From: Rattus norvegicus
Taxonomy: Eukaryota; Chordata; Mammalia; Rodentia; Muridae
Direction of reading: 5' to 3'
Assembly (NCBI RefSeq): GCF_036323735.1
Contig: NC_086027.1
Location: 89,598,662 to 89,662,661, forward strand
Length of the DNA stretch: 64,000 nucleotides
Positions 11,596 through 23,706 of this stretch are shown here, piece after piece. The notes beneath the pieces were generated by a model. The model did no database searches. It had not been told where the DNA came from and saw only the letters and a program-made list of their open reading frames with translations. Positions within the stretch are counted from its first letter, which is position 1; each line of letters begins with the position of its first letter. The position numbers were made by a program, and so were the translations under genes.

Positions 11596-14500
11596 AAATG
11601 AACAATGACACTACAATTCTTGTTAGTCTTTTCTCATTTGTAATTCTCTAGTCTGTCAGCAGGTCGCAGTAGAGGGCTAGCAATAGTTTTAAATTAGGGC
11701 CTTAAAGGGCATCGGAATCATTCTCTGCCACCATCTCTCCCTCTGCTGTTTGCTCTTCCTCCCTCACTCTCCCTCTTTCCTTTTCTCCCTCCCCTCCTTT
11801 CTTTGACTCTTCTTGTCCTCACATCTATTTCTCTCTTCATCGCCTTCTTTCACAGTTCTCTTTCTTGTGACAAATGCACATTATACTTAATTGTATTTTG
11901 CCAGTGGAGGAGCCTACTGAATAGCGAAGTTTATATGTATAATGAAAGTAAGAACAATTAAATGTTAGTGACACCCCCTTTCTACTCTTTAAACAATAAC
12001 ATTTGGAGACAATATATGGAATTGAGTTTCAACCAAATCAGGCATTGATGAATTTATTGTTTGATTAACAAAGATAACAGCAAACCGCAGATTTAGTTTA
12101 AATATAAAAAATATTAAGGCTGCATTCTGTTTGTATAGCATATGCAAATGACCTCGTTTCTGCTACTGCATTTGGAAATGTAGCAGAAGAAAAAAAAAGG
12201 CATTTCAATCGCAGCTCTCATCAGTTATTCACTGTATCCAGGCCTCTCAATTGTGTTCTTTTCTTTAATGTAACAGCAAGCAGCAATCTCCCAGCTGTGC
12301 CTGGTAGAGTGACCTATATACACATCTATATTGAGATTTCATACACACATAACATAAAAGCGAGAGAAAGAGCCTCAAGAATGTTCGGCCCATTGCAAAA
12401 CCGCACAAAAGGACTAATGAATCTCTCTCCAAATGGATCTGTAGTGACCATCTGTAAGGCCTGATTCGTATTCGATAATGGAGTCACCATCCAGGAAGTG
12501 ATTGCTTCAAGGTACAACACAAGTTCCCCTATCAAAGTTCAGTCTCTTTAATCATACCTAATCTGTCACTGGGATAAACTAAGCCAGATTGACTTCTGGT
12601 CTTATCTTTGTTTATTTACTTCATATACGCAGAGCATTTACCCAAAGCAAGAAACGATATTACTCAAGCATGAAATATGGTAGGTGCTGACATTTTATTT
12701 TGAAATTTGGGGTTAAATGCTCATTCTCAGATGGGACATGCTTTGATTCTATAGTTTAATTCACAAAATATTGTCCGTGGATTGATCTAGTAAATGGGAT
12801 TTTTCTTTTTTGCAGTAGTTCGCGGATATAATATTGAAATGCATTACACATCAATTCCACCAATAGCTGTGGTATGGAGCTGCTATGACTGTTTTGGCGT
12901 GTGTGAACCGGTGCAGGTATACGCTCATAGTGGACTTTGGGATGGAGCAGGGAAACAGCGGTCCTCAGCTGATAATGATATCCATCTTTAAAATAATTAC
13001 CACGGTGTGAAGTGCTGTCAAGGAGAAAGGCATTATGATAGCACACAAGGAAAGCACTTGACCTGTCTTAGGGTGGAAAAATGGATTAGAGAGACTTCTC
13101 CGATTGATAGGAAGGAAAGTCATTAGTCTCAGACAGCAGTTCAGAGTGAGGTTTGATTAGTGTCTTTAATTTGTAATTAAATGGGAGAAACTATAATTAA
13201 GCATGAATCAAAACCTTAAGTGATATAGCATGTTAATTTATTGTATGGGATAATCATTGTGGTAAGAGGCAACGCTTTGATAGGTTAGTGTGGCTTCGTT
13301 TGAGAAGCAATATCTTGAATCACATGAAAAAAGGTTTGTCTTTAATTATGGCAAACTCATTAAAACTGTTGATTACTATTTGCACAATTTGCATACCTTA
13401 AACATTGTGGATATTTATAAGGTAGGGTTTTGTCCTCTTAAGTTTTCTTAAACTATCTGCAGCATAAACGCAGGTATGCAAAAATCACAACTCCCATTTT
13501 GCAATGAAAAGTGTATTTCAACCAACTTCCTCTTCTACATCTTTTCTCCTACCTTGATAAATTTCTTTTATTTTTTAAGTGTTTTTAAAGTTCATTTATG
13601 GTATCAGTTTTGGATAGAGATTCTATGATACATAAAGATTAATTGGCCCCCAAGTGCATTGTTTTGGTACATTGATGCGTTGTATAATGTTCAAATAAGG
13701 TTCAAGACATTTCTATCCCCAAACATTTGCCACTTGTTTAAAGCAAAATATTCTCTCCAGTTTTAAAAACTATACAGTGCCTTATTTTTATCTGTAGCTA
13801 CTCTGCTGTGTCATGGTACCCCAGCACTGCAAGCTCTCTCTAACTGTAACTTTCTACTCATTGATGACCTTGCCCAACTCTCTTTCTTATTCTCTTTCAT
13901 CTTCTGGTAACTACCATTCTCCTCCTGACTTCCTGGAGATCTGCTGTCTGAGATTGTACCTGTGAGTGAGACCGTGGTACATGACTTTCTGTTGCCTTTG
14001 TTTGCTTCATGGGATTATATATTTGCATAGTCTTCATTCATAAGTAGGATAAACTAATCTGCTTGCTTGAATTGAAGCTGTCTGTATGTTGATGAGGCAG
14101 TCATAATGAGAGGGTTGTGTAGAGATGTAGTTTGAGTATCTCTTTGGTAATAGAGATAAAAGAGAAAGGATAGTCTAGTATAAACAGAGGGCAGTGAGTT
14201 AGTACATTGCAAGTATAAGAATGAATAGAAAATTGCACGCAATAAAATAAAGGGGCATTATTGATCATTCAACCAAGTGAATCTGTGGGAGATGAGAAAA
14301 CCTGTAGGAAATGATAAATTGTTAATTTGAACAGGACCCCCCCCCACCAAGAAATGCGGGAAGCAGAAAGACAAAGAAAAAATAACTAGAACAGAAATTT
14401 ATTTGTGCCAAAGTCAAAGAGCAAACTAGACCTCCGTTCTGTAATCTTTTATCAAGCTAGTACAGACAGGATAAGAATATAACATAATACAGAAAACCAT

Positions 14501-14697
14501 GAAGTTTAAAGACAGACTAGTCAAAGAAAAGAGGAGAATGAGCTGAGAATGTGAATCTGAATCACACTACGGATAGAGTCTAAGGCTTTTAAACACAGAT
14601 TAGAATAAAAAAATAGTATTACTATTTACAAATTTCTTTTATTTGTAAGACTATATTTGCATTATTTCTTCCTCCCTTTCCTTTAAATGCTTCTCTG

Positions 14698-14700
<3 letters not shown>
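11596..14700. other. Unique DNA, possible conserved noncoding segments
   Basis: No young repeat and no gene. Two stretches, about 12000-12330 and 12790-13250, are repeat-free, hold scattered CpGs and several factor-like motifs (an ATGCAAAT octamer near 12141-12149 and TAATTA-type sites near 13175-13200). These could be conserved noncoding elements, but this is only an impression without alignment. Confidence 0.3.
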
Positions 14701-14740
<40 letters not shown>

Positions 14741-14779
14741 GTGTGTGTGTGTGCGTGTGTGTGTGTGTGTGTGCGTGTG
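14701..14779. repeat. (TG)n microsatellite
   Basis: About 39 TG units with three TGCG interruptions. His-Thr or Cys-Val frames through it are artefacts. Confidence 0.97.
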
Positions 14780-14935
14780 GTGTCTGTGGAGAACAGAAGA
14801 GAGTGCGGAATCCTCTGGAGCTGGGGTTAGAGGTGGTTGTGACACAGGTGTTGGGAAACAAACTCTAGTCCTCTGGGAGAGCAGTCAGTGCTATTAATCA
14901 TTGAGCCATTTCTCAAGTACAGATTTTGGAAGTTT
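14780..14935 (-). mobile_element. B2/B3-type SINE, diverged
   Basis: On the minus strand it starts with a tRNA-derived segment (AATGGCTCAATGATTAATAG) and the familiar ACTGCTCTCCCAGAGG block, followed by CTGGAG and ACAG segments. The microsatellite on its left probably grew at or near the tail. The element is old. Confidence 0.75.
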
Positions 14936-14946
14936 TGAAGTGATGG

Positions 14947-15294
14947 TGTGCTGGCTACTTTTTACATAAACTTGATACAAACAAAAATCATCTGGGAATG
15001 AAAAATGCCACCAGAAGGTTGGTCTGCAGGCATTTCTGTAGGGCATTTCCTTGACTGATGATTGATGTGGGCCCTACAAGAAGGCATGCTGAGAAAGCAT
15101 GGGAGCAAGCCAGTAAGCTTCCACTATTGCTTCACCTTCGGTTCCTGCCTCTAGGTTCCTGTCCTGCCTTCGGTTCCTGCCTTGACTTTTCTGGTGTGAG
15201 GTGTGATGAAGTGCAAGCTGTAAGCTCAATAAACCCTTTCTCCCCAAGTTGCTGATGGATGTGGTGTTTCATTACAGCAATGGTAATGACAACA
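14947..15294 (+). mobile_element. Rodent LTR-like repeat
   Basis: Starts TGTGCTGGCTAC, carries AAACTTGATACAAAC and GGGCATTTCCTTGACTGATG blocks typical of an abundant rodent LTR-like repeat, and has AATAAA at 15228-15233 followed by CCCTTTCTCCCCAAGTTGCT and an ACA end. I assign it to the rodent TG...CA repeat group without a subfamily name. I could not find a matching duplication at its ends. Confidence 0.7.
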
Positions 15295-15443
15295 CTGCAG
15301 AAGGGGAGATAAGTGGATCCCTGGGGCTTGGCCAGCCACACTAGCCTACTTGGTAAGATATAAGACAGCGAAATATTATCTTATTACAGTAAGAAAGGTA
15401 GGAATTAACCTGAAAAACAATATACAAGCTCCTTCTTTGACCT

Positions 15444-15460
15444 CCACACACATGCACGTG

Positions 15461-15499
<39 letters not shown>

Positions 15500-15606
15500 C
15501 TACTCTGTCCCACACACATACAGTCACACACACACACATCTACTCTGTCCCACACACATACACAGTCACACACACACACACATACGCACACACACACACA
15601 CACACA
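15444..15606. repeat. Compound (CA)n with a 40-bp tandem unit
   Basis: CA-rich tract. A unit starting TACTCTGTCCCACACACATA occurs at 15501 and 15541, exactly 40 bases apart, showing a tandem duplication inside the microsatellite. Confidence 0.95.
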
Positions 15607-16399
15607 AATGAAGTTTGTCAGATCATAAGAGAAGTACTGACTGATTGCTCAATAACTATATCATGTTTAAATACGCGTGCTTTTCCACTTGAGATTCGTG
15701 CGCAATTCACTTGAATACTAAAATTGTGGAATAATTTTCTCCAATGAAATCCTTTGATCATCCACTCAGCACTTCTATCTCAACATACTGTGAAGTACTG
15801 TATCTGGATTTTGTCCTTTTAGAAAATATATAGTGATAAATGCTGCTTTTGACCCTTATGCCTGTAATTATAATAAAACTTATTTATTTCTTGTGCCAAA
15901 CTTCTGAACTTTAAACGATAGAATTTGTGCACCAAACAATGGAAAAAGAAGGATTTCTTTACTTTGTAACAAGTCTTATTTTGCCAAAGGTTATGAATAG
16001 GTCCAAAGGGCTTTCTAAAAGGCGATTTGTTTAACAGAGATATCATAACTCAATTATCTTGGAATAAAAGGAACAAAAGAAAGCCATTATGCCAATGTCA
16101 GCAAATAAAGGAGATATAAAGTTTTGAGTTTTCAGCCCAATTAAAATTTAATATTAGGTCGCTTCTTCTTACCATTAATATTCTAACCTCTAGAAGCTGG
16201 GACCAATTGGAAAAATATGAGCTATAATAGAGTATTCAAAAAAGATCAGACTTCCAGACTATGTTCTCCATAACAGGTCAGCTGCAGCTGCTTAGACTTG
16301 CATTACTTAGACTTAGACACAACTCATCACAAGTACAGTGGATAATTTAAAAATCTCACCTTTAGCACATAGATAAAAAAATCATTAAAAGTAAGAGTC
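15607..16399. other. Unique DNA, no gene seen
   Basis: AT-rich sequence without a recognised repeat or gene. Confidence 0.4.
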
Positions 16400-16740
16400 G
16401 AGGAGATGTGCGAGTCTGTGAAGTCCTTGTCATCCAAAGATGATGACCTGGGATATTCCCCTGGCAACATCAGGATCTGAATTCCATCAGCAGCACTTTC
16501 ATAAAGAGCTGGGGATGGCTGCAGTTTCTTGTAACTACAATATTGGAAGACAGAGATGGAGGGATCCCTGGGTTCCTGCCTTCTCGTCTGTTATACCTGG
16601 TTCAGTGAGATGCTCTGTCTCAAAACAGAAGTGGGGGATGACTGCTAATGAACCTGGCATTGCCTTTTAGCCTCCAGTGGAGTTTGCACATGTGCATGTG
16701 CACCGGAACACACATGTACACAGCAACAAAGATACACCCA
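16400..16740 (+). mobile_element. B4/RSINE1-like SINE, diverged
   Basis: A forward, tRNA-like first part (GATGTGCGAGTC...GACCTGGGATATTCCC) is followed by a B1-like monomer with TGTAACTACAATATTGGAAG and ATGCTCTGTCTCAAAA. Fusion of tRNA-like and B1-like halves suggests B4/RSINE1. The subfamily is uncertain. Confidence 0.55.
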
Positions 16741-17031
16741 CCCCAAATAAAGTAAAACATGCAAGAAACACCTATAGGACATGTCTTCTCTTTGTAAAGT
16801 TCACCAACATCACTTCTTAAGTACATAGTTTTTTCCCTCTGCAGTGTGAAAAAGAATGAAAAGTATCCACATGATGTTAGCTATTGTACTCAAGGATGGG
16901 AATCTGAAGGGAAAATATGAGGCAGAACTGAACACTCCAGAGTTTAGTATTCAAAAATCTCCACTGAAACATATTGATTATCATTTAACAATGCCTAAAG
17001 ATAAAAAGTAAAGTACTTTACTTGAGTCTGT

Positions 17032-17082
<51 letters not shown>

Positions 17083-17105
17083 CCTACCTATCTACCTATC
17101 TATCT
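17032..17105. repeat. (TATC)n microsatellite
   Basis: About 18 tetranucleotide units with two TACC variants near the right end. Confidence 0.97.
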
Positions 17106-17865
17106 TCTATCAGCTATCTATCATGTATCTATAATTTATGTTATAACTGCACATGTACATTTGCATACAGATACATCCACATACCCACATATGAACCACA
17201 TTATGAAGCCAATAATATTATATATCTCACATATTATAAGCAATATTATATTTCATATATTAAGATGAATTTATCTTTTTCTTATAAATTTAACAAAAGT
17301 ATATTACATTTTCATACATTTACTCTATGTAGGAATTTTTTATTAGTTCCCTAGAGCGGCTACAGCATACTTTCTCAAAGTGACCAAATCAGAACAATAA
17401 AGCATTTTCTATCATTTATAGAGGCTCAAGTTTGAAGTCAAGGTCATTTTAATATCAGGATAAATTTCCTCTGAAAGTGCTGGGAAAGTTTGCTTCTTTG
17501 TTCTTCCTGTGCCTGGTGATTGCCAGTGACTTTCTGTTCCTGGCCTTGGGGCATCATAGCTCCGGTCTCTGCCTTCCTCTTCCCATGGTCGCTTTTCTTC
17601 TTTGTGTATCTTTGGCCTGATCAGATCTAAGACTCAATTTAAGACCTCTTCAAGAGTCTGTTTTAGCCTTTTGACAGCAGCATTTCTTTTTAACAGTAAT
17701 AGTCAGTTAAGGATTTTTATATGGACAATTCAGCACATAGCACAGAAGGTTGGAAAATGTATGCATGTTTCATCTATTCAGATGACACTGTAGACGACTT
17801 GTTCAGTGGTAAGCAAACAGAAGGCATATCTTCTTACCAAAAACCCAAACCAAATTAAATGGAAT
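17106..17865. other. Unique DNA, no gene seen
   Basis: No recognised repeat or gene. Confidence 0.4.
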
Positions 17866-17922
17866 GAAACTGAACCGAACTGAACTGAACCAAACCAAAC
17901 CAAACCAAACCAAACCAAACCA
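17866..17922. repeat. (AACTG)/(AACCA)n pentanucleotide repeat
   Basis: Five-base periodicity: AACTG/AACCG units on the left grade into about seven AACCA units on the right. Confidence 0.93.
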
Positions 17923-18511
17923 CCCAGAAATCAAGTCTCTCAGCCCTGGTTTTATTGCAATGACTGAAAGGGAGTAGTATGTTATCAATGTGCCTTGTAC
18001 CACAGCTCACCTCTTAGGTGTAACAGAGTCTACTCAGGACCTGTGACATTCTTTGTGAAGATACATGGCTGTCTCAATATAAGCCACTTCTTTAGACAAA
18101 GTTATGATAGTCCACAATGTTTTAGATAGGAAAAGAAGGAGGCAGACATATCTGCATTGGCTTTAGCAGATTTTTTCCTCCCCTGTAGCCAAAGAATATG
18201 TAACATAGGAGACTTGAACAAATGTTCATTTCCCTTTTATTATTGAACAAGCTATAAAATACGATTTGAAACTTTCTTGGTATTTCCTGGAGAGTCATTC
18301 CCTGTCAATTTTGCTTCATCATAATTGGCAGAGTCAGCAATCTTACTGAGAGAAATGCTTGTGAGTCTATATTTTTCCCAAGGTCAAGGAATCAGCTAAA
18401 TTAATCATCAACCTCACTCGTTTTTTGGAGTCTGCAGCTAGAAGGTGTGTGCTGTTAGGGTAGGGAGCTACAATGATAACCTAATTTCTCAAGCAAAGGT
18501 TAATGAAGAAT
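17923..18511. other. Unique DNA, no gene seen
   Basis: No recognised repeat or gene. Confidence 0.4.
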
Positions 18512-18514
18512 GAG

Positions 18515-18569
<55 letters not shown>
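18512..18569. repeat. (GA)n microsatellite
   Basis: About 28 GA units, nearly pure. Confidence 0.97.
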
Positions 18570-18573
<4 letters not shown>

Positions 18574-19013
18574 GTTACTACTGCCATAACCATTGTAGTT
18601 AAATATTACAGTTACTGAAATACCGAAACAGCATTATTAAAATTCTCGTTCTCCCCAATGCTTGTTATTTGAGGTATGGCAAAAAAAACCTTAACCAAGA
18701 GAAGACACATTGAAATTGTTAGATGACTCCATCTTGTTACTGTGAAAGATTTCCTGATATACCTTGTACATGATAATTAGCAGAGATCAGGGTGGAAGCC
18801 AATACCATGAATTAAAAATACTTGCAAGTGTTCTTGGCTGCTCCTGCTTTTCTTAAAACCCAAACAGAATATTCGTGATCAATGCTCATTCATAAATAAA
18901 TAGCTTTTTGGAGTACCTGGCACCCTTTAATAATGTAGCCCAGGAAAGGTGAATGGTGTTGAACATATTTTATTGTTCTTAAAGTATGGAAAAATATTGA
19001 AGAAGCAGGATGA

Positions 19014-19015
<2 letters not shown>
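18570..19015. other. Unique DNA, no gene seen
   Basis: No recognised repeat or gene. Confidence 0.4.

Positions 19016-19069
<54 letters not shown>
19016..19069. repeat. (TA)27 microsatellite
   Basis: An uninterrupted TA run of about 54 bases. It is self-complementary and likely to be length-variable. Confidence 0.97.
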
Positions 19070-19072
<3 letters not shown>

Positions 19073-21299
19073 CTGATTCTCCAATTCTTTCATTGGTTTT
19101 ACTACACAGAACGGGGTCCTGATGTTCAGGTTTTCAATACTGGGAAGAGACAGAGACTCCTCCTCCTTTGTTTCTGAATCAGATACCGAGTATTGCAGAC
19201 AACCTTACTTCACTGTGGCTGCACACACAGCCCTTGGCCTAAGAGTGATATTGCACAGTATTTCAGTTCTGTGAGTGACTCTGAGAAGCTGAAGGTCTTA
19301 TCTCTAGCATCGCGTTTTACCACTTTAGTAAAATTCTGAGATTTTAGCCAAGGAGACTCCGAACTCCTCAACATTGTGCAGCGTAACAGGCATGGGAGTA
19401 AAGTGAGCTGTAAGCTATTTGCGTTCCCGAGGCTAAGTGCTGTTCTCCGTGAATGACTTGCGATAGTGTCAGCTTGTGCGAGGGAAGCTCTTATATATGT
19501 GAGGACTGTGGTTATTTATTTGAAAGTAACTACTATGATTTCTCTTCCAAATGAAGAGGGAAATTATAGAGATCAGTGATCTATTGTGTGCTGTAGCATC
19601 TTAGACATGCACCATATGGCGTGCTGTGACTCTGGGTATTTATTGGACCATATTAGATGGTCTTATGTCTGTAGATTTAGATGCAGTTTTGAAAACCCAG
19701 CCTGTTCAGGGGTCAATTAGAAATGATATAAAAAGGATGGAGAAGACTCTCAATAAGTCTATTCTTCTCAGGGTCCCAGTGATGGGAACACTGGAAAAAA
19801 GAGCTTCTAGAAATAGGGCTGGAACTGAGAGGATAATGAAGTTATTTGGTTGCTTTAATGCAAGGGTTTCAAATCTTAATTCACTTACTGTGCGATAACT
19901 AAGTGCTCATATCAGAAAGGTGTTCTCCTTCAGTCAGCAAAAAGATACCATTATCTACAACCTCTCTTGTAAAGGGCCCGAGTTGTCTGCAGAGACGAAT
20001 TCCTTCTCATCTCTGAGGTGATTAATGTGGAGACTAATATCAGGGTGAAAGAGGCCGGCATTCACTCCTCTGTTCTGAAGCCCACTTCTCTGGGGATAAG
20101 TGATAGGGGTGGGGCTGCATGTCAGAGTTGGGAGGATGGAAAGTATTGTTTGGAGGGTCAAATGGATTATGGTGTTCATCAGGGGCAGCGGGTGTGCACA
20201 TCTGATGCTGTGCACAGTGTCACTTCTGTAACCACTGGAGATTTCAGCATAGGTGTGACTTTGATCCAGAAGGGTGATTTTCACACTCCCTCCCCTCTCA
20301 GTCATAAACTGATTGACCTTATCCCCCTCAGTTTATTTCCATCCAGATTGTAAGCTTCCTGCCCCTATCTGCCTCTCTCAGTGCTGTAATTTATGGGTCT
20401 CTCTTCTCACTGGTGGTCATTGGCCACAGGCCCTTGGGGACAAAGGAAGCACAAGCAGCCAGTAGGGTTTGGACAGCTCTGAGTATAAGGGAAGAACTTC
20501 TGGAGGCTACCTATTGCAGTGAGCCAAATCTGCTTTATTGTTCCAGGAACAATAGAAGGGCTTTTAGAGGTATGGGTGAAAAGTGATAATTAGTCATAAC
20601 ATCATGTGGGTGGGAAGAGCTGATTGGTTATAATACTGCACCTGGTTATCATGTGGGTGGGAAGGCAGAGTGGTGTAAGGTCATTCTTCAGATAAAGTCA
20701 AACACCTGTGTTCAGGAACACTTTACAGACAAGGTCAGGCAAAGAAAGGAAAGCCCTGTTGGGAAAGGGAGTCCTCCATTATGTGCTGAGCTCAGAGAGC
20801 CATCCAGATCTGGGGGGACTGCGACCCTAATAGCAGAGTTCTCCAACACATCTTCAGGATACTTAAAGAACCTATTGTCTCCTGAAGCATAAAGTGATTA
20901 CTAGCAAAGTCAGATTCATTTCCAGAAGACAGACAAACCAGAAATCACTCTCATGCATCTTTTCTCCCATGGGGACTGATGTGACTAATTATTTAGGTAT
21001 TATCCATGGCAAGAGTGGCTTAGAGAATGCAGAACATCTAAAAATATGACAATTGAATTCTGGCTGCTTAAGTTCTGTGTATAACACAGCGCTTATTAGT
21101 GAGGCCTCCTGGTCTCTCTCCTACCTCCACTTACCCAAATACTTACATGGCTATCTAAGAGCTAGAGCACAAATAAGGAAAGGAACATGAAGCTAATACT
21201 TTAAAATAGGCTACATGGATTATAGATTATTATTACATTTCAACAAGGACAATTTTACAGCAAGAAATTATTTGTAACATAAAGATGTAGTTTAGACTT
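19070..21299. other. Unique DNA, no gene seen
   Basis: No intact repeat or gene. The stretch near 19310-19460 is richer in CpG than its surroundings. Overlapping open frames on both strands at 19955-20353 (116 and 111 codons) have no recognisable domain and are probably chance. Confidence 0.4.
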
Positions 21300-21395
21300 T
21301 ATAGACCAGGCTGGGTGGGTGTGATCTCTATGAGTTTGAGGCGAGCCTTGTCTATAAAGTGAGTTTAGGACAGATAGGACAACATAGTTAGACTT
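21300..21395 (+). mobile_element. B1 fragment
   Basis: A partial forward B1: AGACCAGGCTGG then ATCTCTATGAGTTTGAGG and a shortened end with GACAGATAGGACAACATAG. The first part of B1 is missing or rearranged. Confidence 0.6.
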
Positions 21396-21445
21396 AAAAT
21401 TATCAATCCCCTATGGATGAGCAAGCAAGAAAGCACAGCACTAAA

Positions 21446-21607
21446 CAGTGTTCTTCCATAGTCCCCACTTCTGTTTTTGCCTCCAGGTTCCATCCCAATT
21501 TCCTTCAGTGATGGATTGTGACCTGAAAGTGCAAAATGAGCTAAATATTTTCCCTCTCATGTTGCTTTTGGTGTTTATCAAAGTGACACAGAAGCAAACC
21601 AGGCTAA
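21446..21607 (+). mobile_element. 3' part of rodent LTR-like repeat
   Basis: Forward fragment matching the right half of the element at 14947-15294: GCCTCCAGGTTCC, CTTCAGTGATGGATTGTGAC, GTGCAAAATGAGCTAAATA and TTGCTTTTGGTGTTTATCA. The left half is absent. Confidence 0.6.
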
Positions 21608-22016
21608 TCCTGGTATTCTCTGGATGGGCTTGTATCCTGGGTTGACTTTAAAGCAGAACTCAGAGCTCTAAGAATTCAAAAAATTTACTGAGCAGTGACA
21701 CACAGAAAGGCTATTGGAACAGAGATTAGAGCTGTGAAGGGCGGGTCTTCAGTAAGCAGCTCCGTGTCATGTCTATGAAATGAAACAGTGCTGAGGGAGA
21801 AGAGCCTCAGGCTGTAGAAAATACTTCTTACACCCCAGCTCATGCTGCAGCAAGAGACAAAGACGATCTAACACAAACCTAATACCAGACACAAGAAACC
21901 CTCTTTAGAGTTGGTTAAGACTACTCAAGAGACTTTCAAAACACACAACCTATTGCTATTGTCCTTGGTTATTCCCTAAAGGGGGAAAGTGGGTTTTCCT
22001 ACTTTCCCAAGTTAGT

Positions 22017-22203
22017 GTGCTGATTTTGTACTAATATAACAACTCATGGCACTGGTTAGGTCAAAATAAATATTTAATAAATAAATGAATTGTGGAAGCT
22101 AGGAGGAATAAAAATAATACTTCTTTTCCAAGATGTGTGTTTTTGGTTATATATTGGTTTGCTCTGCCTCTAAAGGAAAAATGGAATAAAATGCCATACT
22201 AGT
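22017..22203 (+). repeat. Copy A of a local ~190-bp duplicated sequence
   Basis: Begins GTGCTGATTTTGTACTAATA and resembles 23462-23653 over its length with scattered substitutions and small indels. Shared landmarks are AAATAAATGAATTGTGGAA, CTTTTCCAAG and GGAATAAAAT/AGAATAAAAT. It is followed directly by a TCC/TC microsatellite. It may be an old dispersed repeat I do not recognise, or a local duplication. Confidence 0.65.
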
Positions 22204-22232
22204 TCCTCCTCCTCCTCCTCCTCCTCCTTCTT

Positions 22233-22292
<60 letters not shown>
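22204..22292. repeat. (TCC)n then (TC)n microsatellite
   Basis: About eight TCC units pass into about 28 TC units. Confidence 0.96.
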
Positions 22293-22296
<4 letters not shown>

Positions 22297-23461
22297 GCTA
22301 AAGACACAATACACTCCAGAAATTGGTCCCAGAGAGCCTTGAGCTAGAAACCATATGAATACCCGCTCTCCAAGGACTAAATTTCATGGTGACTTTCATA
22401 TAATTCAAAGTTACAAAGGGAAGTCAGGGCAGGAATTCAAGCAGCTAGTCATGTCATATCCTCAATCATGAGCAGAGAGAAATGAATGTACCCATTCTTC
22501 CTGCTTACCTCACTCACAGACTTCAGGTCCCAGCCCAGTCCCCTCACGCACATCTGTAGGTCAGTATGATCTTGGCAGTCTCTCAGTTAAGAATCCTTGC
22601 TCACATTGTTCTAGGTTGTCAGTTAAACTAACCAGCTCAGCTATGAGCTATGAAGCAGGTAGAGCTTTGAGGACCAATGAGCATTTGCCTGACTGCTTTT
22701 AATAATCTCAATCAGGCACTGGCTAGCCAGACAGATGATGGAGCATGTACTGTCCAGATGTCCCTATCTCTACTTTGATATCAACGTTAATCCGCAGAAG
22801 CCACTGATCAGAAACATGTGAACAAACACGAGGAGATCAATAGAGTCATGAAGCAGTTCAGCCTATTCCCGATCAAATTATGACCAGCAGATCCATGATC
22901 TAAGTAAATGTTTCTTGTATTGGGCCTCTAAGTTTGGAATAGCTTCATGTGTAGGAAATGCTATACAAAACACTATCAAAGCAGACAATGTAAATTGTTT
23001 TAAGTTATATGGTGTTTTCTTTGCTCAAAACTAAAGCCAGCACTCTGCAGGTAGTTTTCAAGTCAATTCATGTTCTGGGACCCTCTCATCTTATTTCTTG
23101 TCACTCTTCTCCTTATTCTGGTCTTTCGAATGCACCAGTGTCCTGCTGTTTCTCAAACCCAGGAGGCACATTCCACATGGATGCCTTTCATTGGCTCCTC
23201 TCTTCTCTCTGACTGGAATATGTTATAGCATATCCTGCTATAATCTACTGCCTACATCTCTTCTATTCAATCTTTGTTCACTCTCTCCCCATCTCATTAA
23301 AGGCTGATGCTCCACTCAGAGATTCAACATACTTACGTGTTTACTTTTAATTCTTGGTGACGACACTGTACCTTCGTTCACTTATTAATGATGTTTCTCA
23401 CACACCTTCCCATGTTGAAATATACTATGCCATGTCTCAGGATCTCTGCCTGCATTCTTAA
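22293..23461. other. Unique DNA, no gene seen
   Basis: Spacer between the two duplicated copies. No recognised repeat or gene. Confidence 0.4.
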
Positions 23462-23645
23462 GTGCTGATTTTGTACCCATATGCTAACTCATAGCACAGG
23501 TTAGGTTAAAATTAATATTTGTTAAATAAATGAATTGTGGAATGTAGGAGGAGTAAGACAATACCACTTTTCCAAGGTGTTTTGGTTACACAGAGGCATC
23601 TCGCTATGACTCTATATAAAATAGAATAAAATCCCGTGGTGGTTG

Positions 23646-23653
<8 letters not shown>
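23462..23653 (+). repeat. Copy B of a local ~190-bp duplicated sequence
   Basis: Begins GTGCTGATTTTGTACCCATA and aligns by eye with 22017-22203 in the same orientation, 1445 bases away. It is followed by a TG microsatellite where copy A has TCC/TC. Confidence 0.65.

Positions 23654-23704
<51 letters not shown>
23654..23704. repeat. (TG)n microsatellite
   Basis: About 25 TG units. Confidence 0.97.

Positions 23705-23706
<2 letters not shown>

Noticed and set aside
20018..20353. 111-codon plus-strand frame and 116-codon antisense frame
   Set aside because: No recognised domain, promoter, splice or poly(A) context; overlap of two such frames is common by chance.
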